Shown: positions 50,344-60,388, counted from the stretch's first letter. The stretch: 64,000 nt of DNA from Nitrosomonas sp. (GCA_031316255.1 JALDQW010000001.1:1240001-1304000); one strand, 5' to 3'. Translations and numbers: made by a program. The notes: generated by a model not told the origin, from the sequence alone.

Positions 50344-51813
50344 CTAACCGGATGATTCGGCGGTGATTGCTGCAATCACACCGTCAATATCCGACTCGGG
50401 CAGACGGGTCAGTCCGCGCCGCAAATCGGCCTTAATCAGCTCGGTGCGCAACCGTTCGGGATTGAAAATACGTCCGGCCGATGAGTTATCATCCCCACTG
50501 CCCGTGACTGTATCTGTTACGTCAGCCACATTCTCCGACGCCCTGGTTTCGGAACCGATAGCCACCAGATCGCCGATATTGACCGCACCCAGTTTCAGCC
50601 GGATATCCTCAGCCGTCGATGGCCCCACAATCGGCAGATCGGACAGTGGTTTATCCAGCATGGCTCGAGTAAAGCCGGAGATATCGATTGGTGTAATCAC
50701 GCTACCCGAACCGTTTCTGTGTTTCACCAGTTGCAAATAGCCTTTTGTCAGAATCGGCACCACCAGTTGATACAAATCGGCGCGGGTAAATCCTGACAGA
50801 TTCTCAATCGCGCGCAGCGAACTGAAACCCGTATCGCCGCGCGCCGCAATCAGCCGGTCGATCACCACTTCATCCGCACCGCTGGTGGCGGCCAGCAATT
50901 GTGCTTTAGGCAGATTGAAGACCTGCAAAATACGCGCCTGACTGCGCTCGAAACCGGCCTCATTAACCAGATTCAATTCATTGCAATAGAACCCGGCTGC
51001 ATCGTCCAACAGACTGACGGTACCGAATGTGAGTTCGGGGCAGGTATCGCGTACGGTGATTTCCGCCTGCAATTCGCTACTTAACGCCGCATACGGCACC
51101 AGTCCGCCAAGCTGGAATTCGCCCGTAATTTTGTCGGCAAAACGCACTCGCCCGTTCTCAACCGTTTGACCGAGCACCACTAGCGCGGTATCGTCAAATT
51201 CAACCAGAAATGGACAATCGAATCCTTCAGATTTCTGCAACGCCACTTTTTCCGTGCAGCATTCGGCGTTAGGGAAATCCTTGTGATCGGGATCGAACAC
51301 ATTGAGCGGCGCCTCAAACCGGTATTTGAACGTAAAATCGGGCGGCCAGCCGTAATATTCGTCAATAATCTCAACATTGTAAATATCAACCAGTTGCCAC
51401 ACCACGTAAGTGCGCGATTTACACGCTGGCGCCGTCGAGGTCGCCTTAAATTCCGCCGTGTCTTCCTCGCTGATAGTAACGGACACCCCCAGCTTTGCAC
51501 CCAGTTCCGCGCTTAACCCTTCAAACGAAACACCCAGTTTGGAAGACACTTCAGTCGTTAAAGTGCGTGACACGCCGATCTTGCGGGTAATCTTCTGATC
51601 CACCGAATCACCGCATTCCAGCGTAGCCGCAAAAACGCGCTTCCATTTCTGCGCACGCGACACGGTCACAAAACGTTCGTAAATATAGCCGCTTTCGTCC
51701 ACCGTCTGACTGCTCACGGTAAATTCTTTACCTTCCACATCCGGCAACTCATCCGGCCTATTGGGCATGCGCGGTTGAAACGGCGGTTTTGCAGGAATCG
51801 TATTAATAGGCAT
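50344..51813 (-). CDS. Unrecognised protein with a membrane-active-like repeat and HhH-like C-terminus
   Basis: A 489-residue protein with no signal peptide. Residues 72-120 show alternating Ser/Thr-rich, glycine-punctuated strands (RKIGVSRTLTTEVSSKLGVS, LGAKLGVSVTISEED) like the insertion strands of some beta-pore-forming toxins. Residues about 300-350 (AQLLAATSGADEVVIDRLIA, SLRAIENLSGFTRADLYQLV) and 390-420 (DLPIVGPSTAEDIRLKLGAV) look like helix-hairpin-helix units as in ComEA. Several Cys pairs (C195-type CC) lie in the middle. A very strong ribosome site (AAGGAGG) precedes the ATG at 51813. No known family is recognised; the domain guesses are from local pattern only. Confidence 0.7.
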   Translation of the reverse strand: MPINTIPAKPPFQPRMPNRPDELPDVEGKEFTVSSQTVDESGYIYERFVTVSRAQKWKRVFAATLECGDSVDQKITRKIGVSRTLTTEVSSKLGVSFEGLSAELGAKLGVSVTISEEDTAEFKATSTAPACKSRTYVVWQLVDIYNVEIIDEYYGWPPDFTFKYRFEAPLNVFDPDHKDFPNAECCTEKVALQKSEGFDCPFLVEFDDTALVVLGQTVENGRVRFADKITGEFQLGGLVPYAALSSELQAEITVRDTCPELTFGTVSLLDDAAGFYCNELNLVNEAGFERSQARILQVFNLPKAQLLAATSGADEVVIDRLIAARGDTGFSSLRAIENLSGFTRADLYQLVVPILTKGYLQLVKHRNGSGSVITPIDISGFTRAMLDKPLSDLPIVGPSTAEDIRLKLGAVNIGDLVAIGSETRASENVADVTDTVTGSGDDNSSAGRIFNPERLRTELIKADLRRGLTRLPESDIDGVIAAITAESSG

Positions 51814-52429
51814 GATAGCCTCCTTGAGAATATGAATATGCCATCTAAAAGTTCGGGCGGTTACAACACACCCGGTTTCGTCGCGACTTATTCATTAATA
51901 CGAACGACACCGCAAAACGGTTCGATTGATTTCAGATTTTTTTCAAAAAATGCCAGAAAGTGACGAATACGGGGGCCTACCATTGTTTTTTAGCAGGGTG
52001 ACAAGCCACATCTCAAGCCGTTGGTATAGACATTGGGCGGGGCTGTGGCTCACGGGGTCAGCGGCTGGGATTCTGGTTCGCTAGACTTGAAATGCTGTCC
52101 CCGTCATCTTGTATCATCCAGAATGCCGTACGCGAAAACCTGACGCAGAATTTAGCAACCAGTTCCCCTGTGTCTTGGCAATTAATCCATTGTTTTGTTA
52201 TTTGTTTTTTTTAAAAACTTCACATTTTTGTAACAGAAAATTTAGAAATTTTTCACAGCTGTTGGAGTATGATCCCGCTCGATAAGTTATTCATAATAAT
52301 TTCTTATTACTGAACTCTAGCCGGGAAATTTTCTTTAACTGAAAAAATTCAGGTTTGTATCAGTATCTCTTAATTTACGCCAAAAATACTGATGAGTACC
52401 TCATACAACTTTTTGAAGGAAAACTGAAT
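51814..52429. other. Intergenic region upstream of the monohaem barrel gene
   Basis: A 616-bp gap between divergent genes. The right part is AT-rich and contains an AAAATTT-AG-AAATTTT dyad at 52237-52252, possibly an operator. A GC-richer stretch near 51990-52130 has no supported ORF or RNA fold beyond a loose 7-bp pairing. No promoter is called with confidence. Confidence 0.4.
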
Positions 52430-53803
52430 ATGCGATCAATCGTTACGACAAAAAATGTAACGGTTTTTTTTACATTTTTTTTGATTCTATTATTTCACTT
52501 GGATGTAAAAGCCATGCCAAGCTTTGCACGTCAAACCGGCATGCCCTGCAGTTCCTGTCACGTACAATCTTTCGGGCCTGGGCTCACTTCGGTAGGCAGG
52601 AATTTCAAGTTAAATGGTTACACCGCAACTGGCGCGAACTATAAGGAAGGCAATATACCCTTGGTGCCAATCAGCGGCATGATACGCGCATCATATACCC
52701 ATACGCAGCACGGTCAGCCAGGCGGCGCATCAGAACGCTTCGGCAGCAATGATAATGGAACAATTGATGAAGCAGCAATTTTTCTGGCTGGCCGACTTCA
52801 TTCAAAAGTAGGCGCTTTTATCGAGGGCACCTATAATGGTGTCGAGGATATTGGAGAATTGGACAATTCCGAGATTCGTTTTGCCGATCACACAACTTTG
52901 ATGGGTCAAAACCTGGTCTACGGTCTAACAGTAAATAACAATCCCACAGTAACCGATCTCTGGAATACTACACCGACCTGGGGATTTCCATGGGCATCTT
53001 CTGATTTAGCACCCACACAGGCAGCAGGTTCATTGATCGAAGCACTCGGTGGCCAGGTTGTCGGTTCTACTGCTTACATGATGGTGAATAATCTTCTATA
53101 TGTGGAAGCAGGTGGTTACGCCATGCTGCCACGAAAAATTCAAACAGGCATCGGCGTCTTTGACGATGAGCAGTCGCGTATTAACGGTGGCGCACCTTAC
53201 TGGCGCGTTGCCCTACAAAAAGACTGGCAAGGCCATTATTTTGCTGTCGGATCGTTCGGTATGCAGGCAAATGTCTATCCACAGCGGACATTGGGCGCAG
53301 GTACCGACAATATTTACGATTACGGATTTGACATAACTTATCAATATCTGGCTAATCCGACACACATCTATGAGTTTAATGCCACCTATATCCGTGAACA
53401 ACGGGACATGAATGCCAGCCTTGCTTTGGGGCTTGCGGACAAGAAAAACAGTAACCTGGATACGGTACGTATCCGAGCCGGTTACACCTATCAACAGACG
53501 TACGGATTGAATTTATTTTATGGTCAGACGACCGGTACAGCAGATAATGTAATATACAGTTTTGGCGATCCAATCAGTGGCAGTCGCACCGGCAATCCAA
53601 ACAGCCAGGCATTTACTGCAGAAATCAGTTACACGCCATTTGGCAAGTCCACGTCGGCATTGGCCACACTGGCAAATCTGCGACTTGCTGCACAGTATGT
53701 ACATCACTTCAAATTTAATGGGGGCATACACAATTACGATGGATTCGGCCGCAATGCCGTCAATAACGACACACTTTACTTGAATGCCTGGCTGGCTTTC
53801 TAG
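52430..53803 (+). CDS. Outer-membrane barrel protein with N-terminal c-type haem site
   Basis: A 457-residue exported protein; start MRSIVTTKN at 52430 with GAAGGA upstream, signal peptide ending near residue 28. A single haem-binding motif C40-S-S-C43-H44 sits just after the mature N-terminus in the context MPSFARQTGMPCSSCH, followed by about 400 residues of alternating strands with aromatic ends (for instance YEFNATYIREQRDMN, YTYQQTYGLNLFYGQ) and a terminal Phe, typical of an outer-membrane beta-barrel. Such haem-plus-barrel proteins occur in ammonia and methane oxidisers and may move electrons or ions across the outer membrane. Function is inferred. Confidence 0.8.
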   Translation: MRSIVTTKNVTVFFTFFLILLFHLDVKAMPSFARQTGMPCSSCHVQSFGPGLTSVGRNFKLNGYTATGANYKEGNIPLVPISGMIRASYTHTQHGQPGGASERFGSNDNGTIDEAAIFLAGRLHSKVGAFIEGTYNGVEDIGELDNSEIRFADHTTLMGQNLVYGLTVNNNPTVTDLWNTTPTWGFPWASSDLAPTQAAGSLIEALGGQVVGSTAYMMVNNLLYVEAGGYAMLPRKIQTGIGVFDDEQSRINGGAPYWRVALQKDWQGHYFAVGSFGMQANVYPQRTLGAGTDNIYDYGFDITYQYLANPTHIYEFNATYIREQRDMNASLALGLADKKNSNLDTVRIRAGYTYQQTYGLNLFYGQTTGTADNVIYSFGDPISGSRTGNPNSQAFTAEISYTPFGKSTSALATLANLRLAAQYVHHFKFNGGIHNYDGFGRNAVNNDTLYLNAWLAF

Positions 53804-53874
53804 ACAAATCTGTTATAGTAACTTTCCACCCGATATCGAATAAAACAGCATTTCGGTATGCTGAACTGAACAAC

Positions 53875-53893
53875 CCTCGTCTGTAAGACGAGG
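53875..53893. repeat. 8-bp hairpin at the end of an IS200-like remnant
   Basis: CCTCGTCT pairs perfectly with AGACGAGG around a GTA loop. IS200/IS605 transposases recognise short subterminal hairpins of this kind. It lies just beyond the tnpA remnant, at its 3' side, so it fits as the right-end hairpin. It may also help end transcription of the barrel gene. Confidence 0.55.
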
Positions 53894-54030
53894 AGTTTGG
53901 GATAGGTTGACATGAAATCGACATCATCAACCACCGGTTCGCCCTTTTGCTCTTCGCTATGCCTTTGAATCATTTCAACGGTAATCTTTCCTGAGTTTAC
54001 TGCCAGATATCCTCTCACTCAAAATACCCG
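53894..54030 (-). pseudogene. IS200/IS605 transposase (tnpA) C-terminal fragment
   Basis: The minus strand encodes VRGYLAVNSGKITVEMIQRH then EEQKGEPVVDDVDFMST, matching the C-terminal helix and tail of IS200/IS605 TnpA (typical wording FWVRGYF ... T.E.I..YIE.Q). Immediately upstream, the codon where Trp is expected is TGA at 54019-54021 (F-stop-V-R-G-Y), so the frame is broken. Roughly the first 100 residues, including the HUH and Tyr sites, are missing. Together with the hairpin at 53875-53893 this is a decayed insertion-sequence end. Confidence 0.7.
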
Positions 54031-54036
54031 GACAGT

Positions 54037-54068
54037 TTACTTGTTCTCTACATTACTTGTTCTCTACA
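54037..54068. repeat. Exact 16-bp tandem direct repeat
   Basis: TTACTTGTTCTCTACA occurs twice with no gap, at the truncated side of the IS200-like remnant. It may be a duplication scar of the deletion or a regulatory repeat before the oxidase operon. Seen directly; cause unknown. Confidence 0.8.
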
Positions 54069-54223
54069 GTTGACAAATTCAAATTGATAGTCAATTATCA
54101 AAACCTTTTAATCAACGTGGGATTTATCACGGAAGAACTTTTGTAATCTGTTACATTAGTCCTTTGTGTTAAAGAAGCCACGCTGATACGCAGTACAAAT
54201 GTATCGTCTGAGGAGGAATCAAT

Positions 54224-57200
54224 ATGTACATAAAAAAAATAACGATGGCATCGAGTTTGCCCAAGTTTCTTTGGCTTATATCATTAACGATGTTGTTACC
54301 TTGGGCAGCACATGCTTCCGTTAAAAAAGAAAGCATTGATGATGAATGTACTGCGATTGTACGTGCGGAGATAGTCGCATTAGAACAAGCATATCTATTA
54401 AACCGGTTTGGCGCATTCAATCCTGCAGGTTTATTGTATGCGCTCAAAACGGATATTGTTTCGACAGACGATAATCCAATATTACGCCCGGGCAAGGTAA
54501 AACTCCGTGAAGATAAAAGGCCGCGCCCATTGGTACTGCGGGTCAATGAAGGTGAATGCCTTGAAGTAACGTTGCACAATATGTTGACGCCAGGTGTGCG
54601 TGAAGAGCGCAGTAATGGGCCTGAGCAATATGGCGGTAAGGTCCCGGCACATATCGAAGAACCAGATGGAATAGTCTATCCCGATCAAGTAAATGAGCAG
54701 GGACTGACAAGCGAAGATGCGCGTGCATTGGTCAATCCCACTGCCATCAGTTCCGATATGCCCTGGACCCGGGCCGTGTCATTTCACCCCAATGGGTTGG
54801 AGTATTTACCCATTGAACCAGAAGACTGTCCATTATCAACCAATGAGCATGAATGGGTATGCGGATCGGCAGCGAGTAATGTAGGCTTGAATCGAGGCAC
54901 CGTACATCCTGACACTGAACCTAAACTGGCCGAAAAGCTTGAACTGCAAGGTTCTCAAATTTTTCCCGGCCAGAGTGCATTTTATCGTTTCAGTGCGCAT
55001 CGTGAGGGTACTTACTTTGCTTATTCGACTGGCGCCGGAGTGGGTGGTGAAGGCGATGGTGGTCAAGTAGGATTGGGATTATTTGGCGCTGTAAATGTCC
55101 AGCCTGCGGGAGCACGATGGTATCGTTCCCAGGTGAGCTTTGAGGATCTCCAGGCAGCAAGCAGAAAACCTATAGGCAAGCATCCCTACAGTCGAATCAA
55201 TTATGAGTATAAGCGCGATGGCATACCTGTATTGAATATGCGAAAAGAAGTACATAAAAAGCACGGTAAACACCACCATGCACACAAAAAAATTTATGAC
55301 ATCGTTCACAGTGATTTAAACGCTATCATCGTCTTGCCGGAGGTTGATGATAACGGGAAACCTATAAACAATTCGCATTGTGAAAATTACGCATACGGTA
55401 ATTCCTGTGGTCGTTCTTTTCGCGAATTTTCCGTCATCATGCATGATGAAGTAAAGGCTGTCCAGGCATTTGCCGAATTGGAGGATCAAGATAATCCGTT
55501 GCATTATATCAAGGATGGCATGGGCATTAACTATGGTGTGGGCGGTCTAGGCGCAATGACGGTGGCACGCAATCGTAATGTTGGGCCTGCCAAAAATTGC
55601 CCCGAATGCCGTCTTGAAGAGTTTTTTCTTAGCTCATGGGCCAACGGAGATCCTGCACTGATCCTGAAGTATGATGAAAAAGGAAAAAAACCTATTGGAG
55701 CAATGTACCCAGATGATCCTTCCAATGTGCACCATTCCTATCTTGGGGATCCGGTAAAATTTCGAAATATACATGCAGGCCCCAAAGAAACCCATGTATT
55801 CCATTTGCATGCGCACCAGTGGGTGCAGGATTCGAGCGATCCCAATTCCACCTATCTGGATTCCCAAACAATTTCACCTGGCGCAACTTTCAGTTACGAA
55901 ATTGAATTCGGAGGCTCAGGCAATCGCAACTATACGCCGGGTGATTCAATCTTCCATTGCCATCTCTATCCCCATTTTGCACAAGGAATGTGGGAGTTGT
56001 GGCGTGCCCACGATGTATTTGAAGACGGACGCTATAAATTGTCTGATGCAGGCAAGGATGAACATTGGCGCATAAGAAATTTACCGGATGCTGAAGTTGA
56101 AAATGGTATAGAAAGTCCTGCAGTTGTTCCAATTCCGGGTACGGCATTAGCTGTCATGCCGACGAGCAGTTTTCCAGGGTATCCATTTTATATTCCGGGT
56201 AAAGAAGGTCATCGTCCCCCTCAACCGCCGTTGGATATGGACGTAAAAGACGGGCAAATCGTAAATGGAGGCTTGCCACGTCATATTGTCCAACTTCAAA
56301 ACGAACATTTGCCTGAGGTTATAACAACGACTAACAAAGGTATCCTGGAACGTGGAGACAAAGATGAAAACGTCATAGAAACAGCGCTCAAAAAAGGCGG
56401 CGATGCTGCACAAGTCATCGCTAATCGAGTGTATCAGCTTAACCCTGGATCACTGATTCTTGCCGAGGAATGGGAAATACTGAATATTAAACCGCTGGAT
56501 CATTATGGTGAAGAACTGGAAAAAAAGGCGATGGATTTTCATGCGGGTAAATCCATAGAACATTCTGTAAAAAGAATGCACAGGCATCATGACCCGCACC
56601 AAAACTGGCGTGGTGAAGCAACGGCGTATGTAACGGAATGGGCCAATACAGTTAAAGGTCAAAAGAGACACCATAAAGAAAAGAGACACCATAAAGATAA
56701 TAAGGCATTGTTCTATATCAACGGCCGTGAACCAGCACCTGGTGCTCCTTATGGCGATCCTTGCCCTGATCATGCCCCAATGCGCAGTTATAAAGCGGCA
56801 TTTATTCAAACCGAATTGACCGTCAATCGTCATGGCTGGTTTGATCCGCAAGCCCGCATCATAGCGCTGGAGCGAGATATTAAAGACATTATTGATGCAA
56901 ATAACCGTGTTCGCCTGCCGGAGCCGCTGTTTTTTCGGGCCAATTCAGGTGACTGCATTGAGTTTCATTCCTCCAATTTTGTACCTAATGCGCTGAATGT
57001 GGATGATTTCCAAATTTACACACCGACTGATACGATCGGTCAACATATTCACCTGGTGAAATTCGATGTAACTTCTTCAGATGGATCAGGTAATGGCTGG
57101 AATTATGAAGATGGCACTTTTTCACCCGACGAAGTCCGTGAACGGGTATTTGCGATTAATAAGGCACTTAGAGAAGCCGGCCGGCCTGAATCGGAAATGC

Positions 57201-60200
57201 TGAAACTCAAAACACATCCATTATTTGAAGAGCTGAGTTGCGATACAGACAAAAGTGATACGGCGGCTTTTGAGCGGTGCATTAACTTCAAGAAGAAGGG
57301 TATATGTCCACAGGATTGGGAAAAGCTAGGTTTAGCTAAGCTCGCAGAAGATCACCCCTATTGTGGTGCGCAACGCACGATTCAGCGTTGGTGGGCAGAT
57401 CCGATCATCAATGAAGAAACAGGCAAAGACAACACGTTACGCACTGTTTTTACGCATGATCACTTTGGTCCAAGTTCACATCAACAGCACGGATTGTATG
57501 CTGCTTTAGTCATTGAACCTAAAAATTCCGTGTGGCTCAATCTGGGGGAGAATTCACTTGACTGGGAAAAAGTCAAATCACAGGATAAAGAGGAATTAAC
57601 AAAAATTATCGGTGGTGCTGATTTCAATAAAGCGCTGCCTGCGGAACGCGACCCCGCAAAAGTAGGTGAGAACGACAAGCTTGACCACATCTTGTTAGGC
57701 GCTCGTGATCCACTGGTATTACGGGACGACGGCGGGCCAACTTCTACTCGCGCCAATATTATTGCACCTAAATGTATCGGCGATTCAGAGTCAAGTCCAT
57801 TAAACCCTGATCCAACAGTAAAATTCGAATGCCCGGAAAAAGAATGGACGTTTGACACGCGCCGTGAATTCACGATGGCATTTGCCGATTTTGCAATTCT
57901 CTACAACGCAGCACTTGAACCAATCAATCCTGAAAAACGGGATCAATCCGGGCTTTATTTTGGACGACGACAAGTACCTTTGAATAAGCCGATGCCGCTG
58001 GCGATTTCATCCGAAGATCCCGGCACGCAGTTGATTAATTATCGTAATGAGCCGATTGGGTTGCGCATTGCCGAACGCGCAGCCGATCCGATTCTGGGTA
58101 GCTTTAACTATCAACAAAAAGACTGTCTCAATACTCAGGATGATGAACTTTCTGCTGAGGAGATTGAAAAGCAGCGGATTCATTGTACTGGTGATATGGC
58201 CAATGTATTCAGCACGCATGTCCATTCGGACCGAGACAGAATCATTGCTGAAGAACCCTACGGGGCAATAATTTCCCCTGCAACCAAGGCGCTGCTGACT
58301 AGCGCAGGCAAAGGCGAACAACTCGAAACTGTACTTGAAAACGTCGAGTTGTGGCGCAAGCAATTTAACTGCGCGCTGTATCCAGAGGGTACATTATCTG
58401 GCCTGAATCCGGAAGAATGCCGTATTGCCAACCTTGAGCCATGGCGTGAATTGGGTGACCCCGCAACGCCTATTCTCCCTGTCTACGAAGGAGACCCTGT
58501 ACAGATCCGCCTGATTCAAGGCGCGCAGGAAGCGCAACATGTCTTTACCATGAATGGCGTGAAGTGGAAGCGTCAACCGGCTTCCTCCAACTCCGGTTAT
58601 ACCAATGCACAACCATTAGGTATTTCCGAGCATTTTGAATTTAATGTCAATATTCCGCCGTTAAATGTACACCGTGTGGACTATCTTTACTTCGGTTCAT
58701 CCATGGATCAGTTATGGGATGGCATGTGGGGAGTGATGCGTTCTTATAGTCACTACACTAATGAAGATAAAAACATTTCAGTTGCAAAATTGAATAATCT
58801 AAAAGGTAATCCTGTGCAAATACCAAAGCCGGATAATTTTACTGACGATCCGGCTGAAAAAGTTTGTGATGACAGTTCCAAAAATTTCAGTTTTGACATC
58901 AGTGCTGTACGCGCATGTCAGCTTTTTGACGAGGCCTGTGCTGAAAATGAATTTGGAAAAAAAGGAATCATATTGAACCAACGGCTGAAAATTTCAGATC
59001 CAAATGCCATTGTGTTTGTACGCAGCAATCTTCGAAGCGATGATTTTTTCAGTAGTGATGAAAAGGGTCAATTGATGACAGATAGTGATGTTCTTGAGCA
59101 ATTAAAAGAAGAATTTAAAAATGGACGTGTGCTCGAACCACTTATCTTACGTGCATCTGCTGGCGCGTGCATAAATGTTCAATTACGAAATCATTTGCCT
59201 TTGGTTATGCATGATGGACCATTCGATGCACAAGGCAATCCAATCGACGGTCATTTCGGTCATAATTTCATGTCAATGATTCTGGACGGATTTAACTATA
59301 ATCAGTTCCGTATGTCCAGTTCGGTTGGTCTATCTGTGCCGATGCTGGCACAAAATCCAACGATCAGTGATGGCACTAATGCAGGTATCAACGGTACTGA
59401 GCTTAAAAGAAACCTTGATCCTAATCAAGGCTCACTTCAACCTGCATGTGGTGAGAAAGGTTCTTGTAGAACCATTTATACCTGGTATGCCGGTGATTAC
59501 GATTTAGATCAAGATGGAAATCGACTATATGATCCGATTGAATTCGGAGCTGTTCCACTGCGAAGTTTTGGTGATGTGATCAAACATTCCGCACATGGCG
59601 CAATTGGTGCCCTAGTGATCGGACCAGAAGATTCACAAGTGTGCATATCAGGGAGCGATCCTGAGCAGGCAGCTGACCGCCGTTCAGATTCCAGCGCCTC
59701 AATCTGCAACGAGGCCGGGGAATTACTATACCGCGATTTTGTGTTGGTACTTCAGGATGCGGTAGATGCCACGATGGATATGTGGCCAATTGGTAATCTC
59801 AAAGGCGCGGAAGAACCTGACGACTATGGTGTAAAAGCGATCAATTACCGCACTGAGCCAATTTGGGGGCGGCGGGGAGAAGATCCTTCAATTCAGTTTG
59901 AGGAACGTAATGAATTTGATTACTCCAATGTGCTAAGTTCAAAGATTGTGATGGATAAAAATGGGAATGAACTATGTCAGGCGGGTATAGAAAAACTGTT
60001 TCCTTACGGCATCCAAACCCCCTGCGATCCTGAAACGCCTATTTTTGTTGCTGAAGCTGGGCGGGAGGTGCGCTTTCGTGTAGTTCATCCCGGCGGTCAT
60101 ACACGCCAGCAAGCCATAACTGTACATGGTCATCAGTGGACGCCATTTCCATGGACGAATAATTCCAAAACCATATTGACTTCCAGCGAATCTCTCAATG

Positions 60201-60388
60201 GACATGTTATCGAGGGAAGCCACAATGCTATTGGTCCCATGATGGCGGCTAACCTGGTGTTCAAAGCTGGCGGTAAGAAAGAAATACCCATGGATTATTT
60301 ATATCGCAGCCAGGCCAGTTTCTTGTTTGATGGCGGTATCTGGGGATTGCTGCGTGTTGTACCTAAATCTGCGCAAGAAAATAAATAA
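54224..60388 (+). CDS. Giant exported multicopper oxidase, 2054 residues, Mn(II)-oxidase-like
   Basis: This periplasmic or secreted oxidase has a signal peptide cleaved after AHA (residue 32). Three homologous units, each probably two cupredoxin domains, start near 58, 865 and 1585; each has a 'plEPLxLRxxxGxCxxV' strand (LVLRVNEGECLEV, LFFRANSGDCIEF, LILRASAGACINV). Copper motifs: H524-VF-H527-L-H529-A-H531, then H578-C579-H580-x3-H584-x4-M589 (type 1 plus trinuclear), then H941-I-H943 and H1078-D-H1080. All four HxH pairs for a trinuclear cluster are present, but C-terminal-type motifs come first. Extra His pairs lie at 1332/1334, 1788/1791 and 1968/1970. AGGAGG precedes the ATG. Size resembles giant MnxG/McoA-type Mn oxidases; bilirubin or laccase-size enzymes are about a quarter as long. 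Mn(II) as substrate is inferred. Confidence 0.9.
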   Translation: MYIKKITMASSLPKFLWLISLTMLLPWAAHASVKKESIDDECTAIVRAEIVALEQAYLLNRFGAFNPAGLLYALKTDIVSTDDNPILRPGKVKLREDKRPRPLVLRVNEGECLEVTLHNMLTPGVREERSNGPEQYGGKVPAHIEEPDGIVYPDQVNEQGLTSEDARALVNPTAISSDMPWTRAVSFHPNGLEYLPIEPEDCPLSTNEHEWVCGSAASNVGLNRGTVHPDTEPKLAEKLELQGSQIFPGQSAFYRFSAHREGTYFAYSTGAGVGGEGDGGQVGLGLFGAVNVQPAGARWYRSQVSFEDLQAASRKPIGKHPYSRINYEYKRDGIPVLNMRKEVHKKHGKHHHAHKKIYDIVHSDLNAIIVLPEVDDNGKPINNSHCENYAYGNSCGRSFREFSVIMHDEVKAVQAFAELEDQDNPLHYIKDGMGINYGVGGLGAMTVARNRNVGPAKNCPECRLEEFFLSSWANGDPALILKYDEKGKKPIGAMYPDDPSNVHHSYLGDPVKFRNIHAGPKETHVFHLHAHQWVQDSSDPNSTYLDSQTISPGATFSYEIEFGGSGNRNYTPGDSIFHCHLYPHFAQGMWELWRAHDVFEDGRYKLSDAGKDEHWRIRNLPDAEVENGIESPAVVPIPGTALAVMPTSSFPGYPFYIPGKEGHRPPQPPLDMDVKDGQIVNGGLPRHIVQLQNEHLPEVITTTNKGILERGDKDENVIETALKKGGDAAQVIANRVYQLNPGSLILAEEWEILNIKPLDHYGEELEKKAMDFHAGKSIEHSVKRMHRHHDPHQNWRGEATAYVTEWANTVKGQKRHHKEKRHHKDNKALFYINGREPAPGAPYGDPCPDHAPMRSYKAAFIQTELTVNRHGWFDPQARIIALERDIKDIIDANNRVRLPEPLFFRANSGDCIEFHSSNFVPNALNVDDFQIYTPTDTIGQHIHLVKFDVTSSDGSGNGWNYEDGTFSPDEVRERVFAINKALREAGRPESEMLKLKTHPLFEELSCDTDKSDTAAFERCINFKKKGICPQDWEKLGLAKLAEDHPYCGAQRTIQRWWADPIINEETGKDNTLRTVFTHDHFGPSSHQQHGLYAALVIEPKNSVWLNLGENSLDWEKVKSQDKEELTKIIGGADFNKALPAERDPAKVGENDKLDHILLGARDPLVLRDDGGPTSTRANIIAPKCIGDSESSPLNPDPTVKFECPEKEWTFDTRREFTMAFADFAILYNAALEPINPEKRDQSGLYFGRRQVPLNKPMPLAISSEDPGTQLINYRNEPIGLRIAERAADPILGSFNYQQKDCLNTQDDELSAEEIEKQRIHCTGDMANVFSTHVHSDRDRIIAEEPYGAIISPATKALLTSAGKGEQLETVLENVELWRKQFNCALYPEGTLSGLNPEECRIANLEPWRELGDPATPILPVYEGDPVQIRLIQGAQEAQHVFTMNGVKWKRQPASSNSGYTNAQPLGISEHFEFNVNIPPLNVHRVDYLYFGSSMDQLWDGMWGVMRSYSHYTNEDKNISVAKLNNLKGNPVQIPKPDNFTDDPAEKVCDDSSKNFSFDISAVRACQLFDEACAENEFGKKGIILNQRLKISDPNAIVFVRSNLRSDDFFSSDEKGQLMTDSDVLEQLKEEFKNGRVLEPLILRASAGACINVQLRNHLPLVMHDGPFDAQGNPIDGHFGHNFMSMILDGFNYNQFRMSSSVGLSVPMLAQNPTISDGTNAGINGTELKRNLDPNQGSLQPACGEKGSCRTIYTWYAGDYDLDQDGNRLYDPIEFGAVPLRSFGDVIKHSAHGAIGALVIGPEDSQVCISGSDPEQAADRRSDSSASICNEAGELLYRDFVLVLQDAVDATMDMWPIGNLKGAEEPDDYGVKAINYRTEPIWGRRGEDPSIQFEERNEFDYSNVLSSKIVMDKNGNELCQAGIEKLFPYGIQTPCDPETPIFVAEAGREVRFRVVHPGGHTRQQAITVHGHQWTPFPWTNNSKTILTSSESLNGHVIEGSHNAIGPMMAANLVFKAGGKKEIPMDYLYRSQASFLFDGGIWGLLRVVPKSAQENK

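Noticed and set aside
51990..52130. GC-richer stretch considered for a structured RNA or tRNA
   Set aside because: Only a loose 7-bp pairing was found and no tRNA-type arms.
53800..54018. 72-codon minus-strand ORF as an intact gene
   Set aside because: Only its first part is TnpA-like; it lacks the catalytic half and is preceded by an in-frame stop, so it is called as a remnant.
54224..60388. Copper nitrite reductase or copper-resistance oxidase (CopA)
   Set aside because: Length and three double-cupredoxin units exceed both families several-fold, and a trinuclear cluster set is present, which NirK lacks.
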